In this document: positions 5,047 to 6,421 of the stretch, in pieces
Layout: each line of letters starts with the position of its first letter
How positions within the stretch are numbered: the stretch's first letter is position 1
Source of the DNA: Fimbriimonadaceae bacterium
GTDB lineage: Bacteria > Armatimonadota > Fimbriimonadia > Fimbriimonadales > Fimbriimonadaceae
Reading direction: 5' to 3'
Assembly (NCBI GenBank): GCA_014380605.1
Contig: JACMJO010000165.1
Span: forward strand, 1-6,421
Length of the DNA: 6,421 nt
Made by a program: the position numbers and the translations under genes
Notes under the pieces: model-generated
What the model was told of the DNA's origin: nothing
What the model saw: only the letters and a program-made list of their open reading frames with translations
Databases searched by the model: none

Positions 5047-6421
5047 TGGATAAACCCATGGAAGAAAAAATCCTGATAGTTGACGACGAGCCGCTGAACT
5101 GCGAGCTTTTGGAGGGCATGCTGGAGTTAAGCGGATACTCCAGTGAATGCGCCATGAGCGGGCAAGAGGCGTTGGAATTGATCTCCGATGAAACGTCGCT
5201 CATTTTGTTGGACGTAACTATGCCGAAAATGAACGGCTTCGACGTCGTTCGAAAGATACGCGCTGGAGGCCAGTTCAGCGAGCTGCCCATCATCATGGTC
5301 ACCGCGTTGAGCAGCATGCAAGATCGTTTAGAAGCGGTTAGGGCCGGAGCGAACGACTTTATCAGCAAGCCCGTGCATGAAGCGGAACTCCGCATACGGG
5401 TGGAATCGCAACTTAAGGTTCGCGAAGCCCAGCGTCTTGTAAAGACGCATAAGGAAGATCTTGAGAGAAAGGTGGCCGAGCGAACGATGGACCTCTCGCT
5501 CGCAAACGATCAGCTTCAGCGCCTGACGAACATGGATCCGCTAACTGGGTTTCCGAACCATCGCAGCGTAATCGAAGCCTTAGAAGCCTCGCTTTCTCTG
5601 GCGCCCCACAACCTGTGCTGTTCCGTTCTGTTCATCGACATCGATCACTTCAAGACGATCAACGACAGTTGCGGCCATGCGGCGGGCGATACGACGCTAA
5701 AGGAGTTCTGTCAGGTTGTATCGGATACGCTGAACGGTATTGGATTTTTTGGCCGGTGGGGAGGAGAGGAGTTCGTGGCGATACTTCCTGGCCACGACAA
5801 CGATGAAGCTCGGGCTTTATCCGAAAGACTCCGTATTGCCGTCTCAGACTTTCCGTTCTCGGCCGGGAACGGCGGGCATATCACGTGCTCGATCGGTGTC
5901 GCGGTCTATCCACGAGACGGGCGAGACCGAACAAGCATTGCTGAGGCCGCTGATAGAGCTATGTACGTAGCCAAGTGTCTCGGCAGGAATCAAGTGAGGC
6001 TTGCCACCGATCCGGCAATAGCGGCAATGGAGGTCCAGAAAATGGGAACCTCGCGAGACGATTTAACGGTCGAGGGACTGATCGACGCCCTTCTTACACT
6101 GGTCGAAGCCAGGGACCATTATACGGGTGTACACACCAAGCAAGTCGAACGCTTGGCGGTAAACATTGCGCTTTCCATGGGACTGGACTCAAACGAGGCG
6201 CAGTTGGTCGGCGTCGTGGGCAAACTGCACGACATCGGCAAGGTCTCGATTCCAGACTCCATTCTTCTAAAGGAGACCTCGCTAAACGAGGAAGAGTGGA
6301 AGCTGATGAAACGGCATTCTATTGTAGGGGCCGATGTAATCAGTCGGATACCTCAACTGCGATTCTTAGCCGGTCCGGTTCGGGCTCACCATGAACAATG
6401 GGATGGATCGGGCTATCCAGA
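5046..6421 (+). CDS. response regulator REC-GGDEF-HD-GYP, bifunctional c-di-GMP enzyme (C-terminus beyond window)
   Basis: 458 codons are visible and the frame is still open at the right edge. The ATG at 5046 overlaps the kinase TAA (TAATG), so translation is coupled; ATG 5058 is a second possible start. REC domain, residues 8-125: acidic pair Asp13-Asp14, phosphoacceptor Asp56 (LLDVTMPKMNG), Thr86, Lys108. A coiled-coil linker (about 125-160) follows. GGDEF domain, 160-320: DPLTGFPNHR, metal Asp198 in IDIDHFKTIND, active-site GGEEF 239-243, SIGVAVYP, ADRAMYVAK. It should make c-di-GMP from two GTP. The inhibitory RxxD site is NGIG instead. HD-GYP domain from about 340: His363 (TGVHT), HDIGK 395-399, His424, HHEQWDGSGYP 448-458, all ligands of the metal-dependent c-di-GMP phosphodiesterase. 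One cytosolic protein therefore carries opposing activities, presumably switched by phosphorylation from the cognate kinase. Only the end of the HD-GYP domain is missing. Confidence 0.96.
   Translation, partial: MDKPMEEKILIVDDEPLNCELLEGMLELSGYSSECAMSGQEALELISDETSLILLDVTMPKMNGFDVVRKIRAGGQFSELPIIMVTALSSMQDRLEAVRAGANDFISKPVHEAELRIRVESQLKVREAQRLVKTHKEDLERKVAERTMDLSLANDQLQRLTNMDPLTGFPNHRSVIEALEASLSLAPHNLCCSVLFIDIDHFKTINDSCGHAAGDTTLKEFCQVVSDTLNGIGFFGRWGGEEFVAILPGHDNDEARALSERLRIAVSDFPFSAGNGGHITCSIGVAVYPRDGRDRTSIAEAADRAMYVAKCLGRNQVRLATDPAIAAMEVQKMGTSRDDLTVEGLIDALLTLVEARDHYTGVHTKQVERLAVNIALSMGLDSNEAQLVGVVGKLHDIGKVSIPDSILLKETSLNEEEWKLMKRHSIVGADVISRIPQLRFLAGPVRAHHEQWDGSGYP

Noticed and set aside
4910..5395. 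Minus-strand 161-codon frame across the kinase-regulator junction
   Set aside because: It is antisense to intact kinase ATPase and receiver domains, with a Ser/Arg-rich composition typical of shadow frames.
5975..6394. Plus-strand 139-codon frame
   Set aside because: It is a shifted frame over the GGDEF-HD-GYP linker and HD domain, which read perfectly in the other frame.
1..6421. CRISPR array, insertion sequence or transposase
   Set aside because: No regularly spaced repeats, transposase motifs or terminal inverted repeats were seen; the tRNA fragment is the only mobility-related hint.

Overview
This 6.4 kb stretch of bacterial chromosome has moderate GC by eye and contains six complete or open-ended protein genes of recognisable family plus two partial ones at the edges (one at each end, the right-hand one being nearly whole). 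The species cannot be named from the sequence. Three minus-strand genes carry a -10-like hexamer only 6-7 nt before the ATG, which suggests leaderless transcription. That habit is common in Deinococcota, Actinobacteria and several soil/environmental phyla. Together with a multidomain c-di-GMP regulator and an aeRF1-like protein, it fits an environmental bacterium, but this is only a weak inference.

Left part (1-480, minus strand): a two-gene operon made of an ArsR-family repressor and the first 33 codons of an SRPBCC (AHSA1-like) protein running off the left edge. The ArsR promoter is well formed and overlaps a short palindrome, which suggests autoregulation. A gene-free stretch (481-801) follows. 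Its right end (771-799) holds the 3' portion of a tRNA, with T-arm, 3' acceptor strand and CCA, but no matching 5' half. It looks like a tRNA relic or the attachment-site copy of an integrated element.

Middle part (802-3188, minus strand): three co-oriented genes, listed here in the direction of transcription. The first is an aeRF1-like (baeRF-type) protein with a small HicA-like N-terminal region and a TTG start, the second a VOC/glyoxalase-fold protein, and the third a fold-type I PLP-dependent aminotransferase. Gaps of about 120 and 70 nt, with separate promoter-like boxes for the last two, argue for separate transcripts. No shared pathway is evident.

Right part (3189-6421, plus strand): a 331-nt divergent intergenic region, with a 7-bp inverted repeat and one doubtful small ORF, leads into a two-gene signalling operon. 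The first gene is a membrane histidine kinase with a periplasmic helical sensor domain. The second starts inside the kinase stop codon (TAATG) and encodes REC-GGDEF-HD-GYP: a response regulator carrying both c-di-GMP synthase and c-di-GMP phosphodiesterase modules. It is open at the right edge, just after the GYP motif. The kinase presumably phosphorylates the REC domain and so sets the balance between making and degrading c-di-GMP. The diguanylate cyclase signature is intact, the RxxD product-inhibition site is missing, and the HD-GYP metal ligands are intact. No wholly new system is apparent; the most unusual items are this bifunctional regulator, the aeRF1-like protein with its histidine-rich loop, the tRNA remnant and the leaderless promoter pattern.
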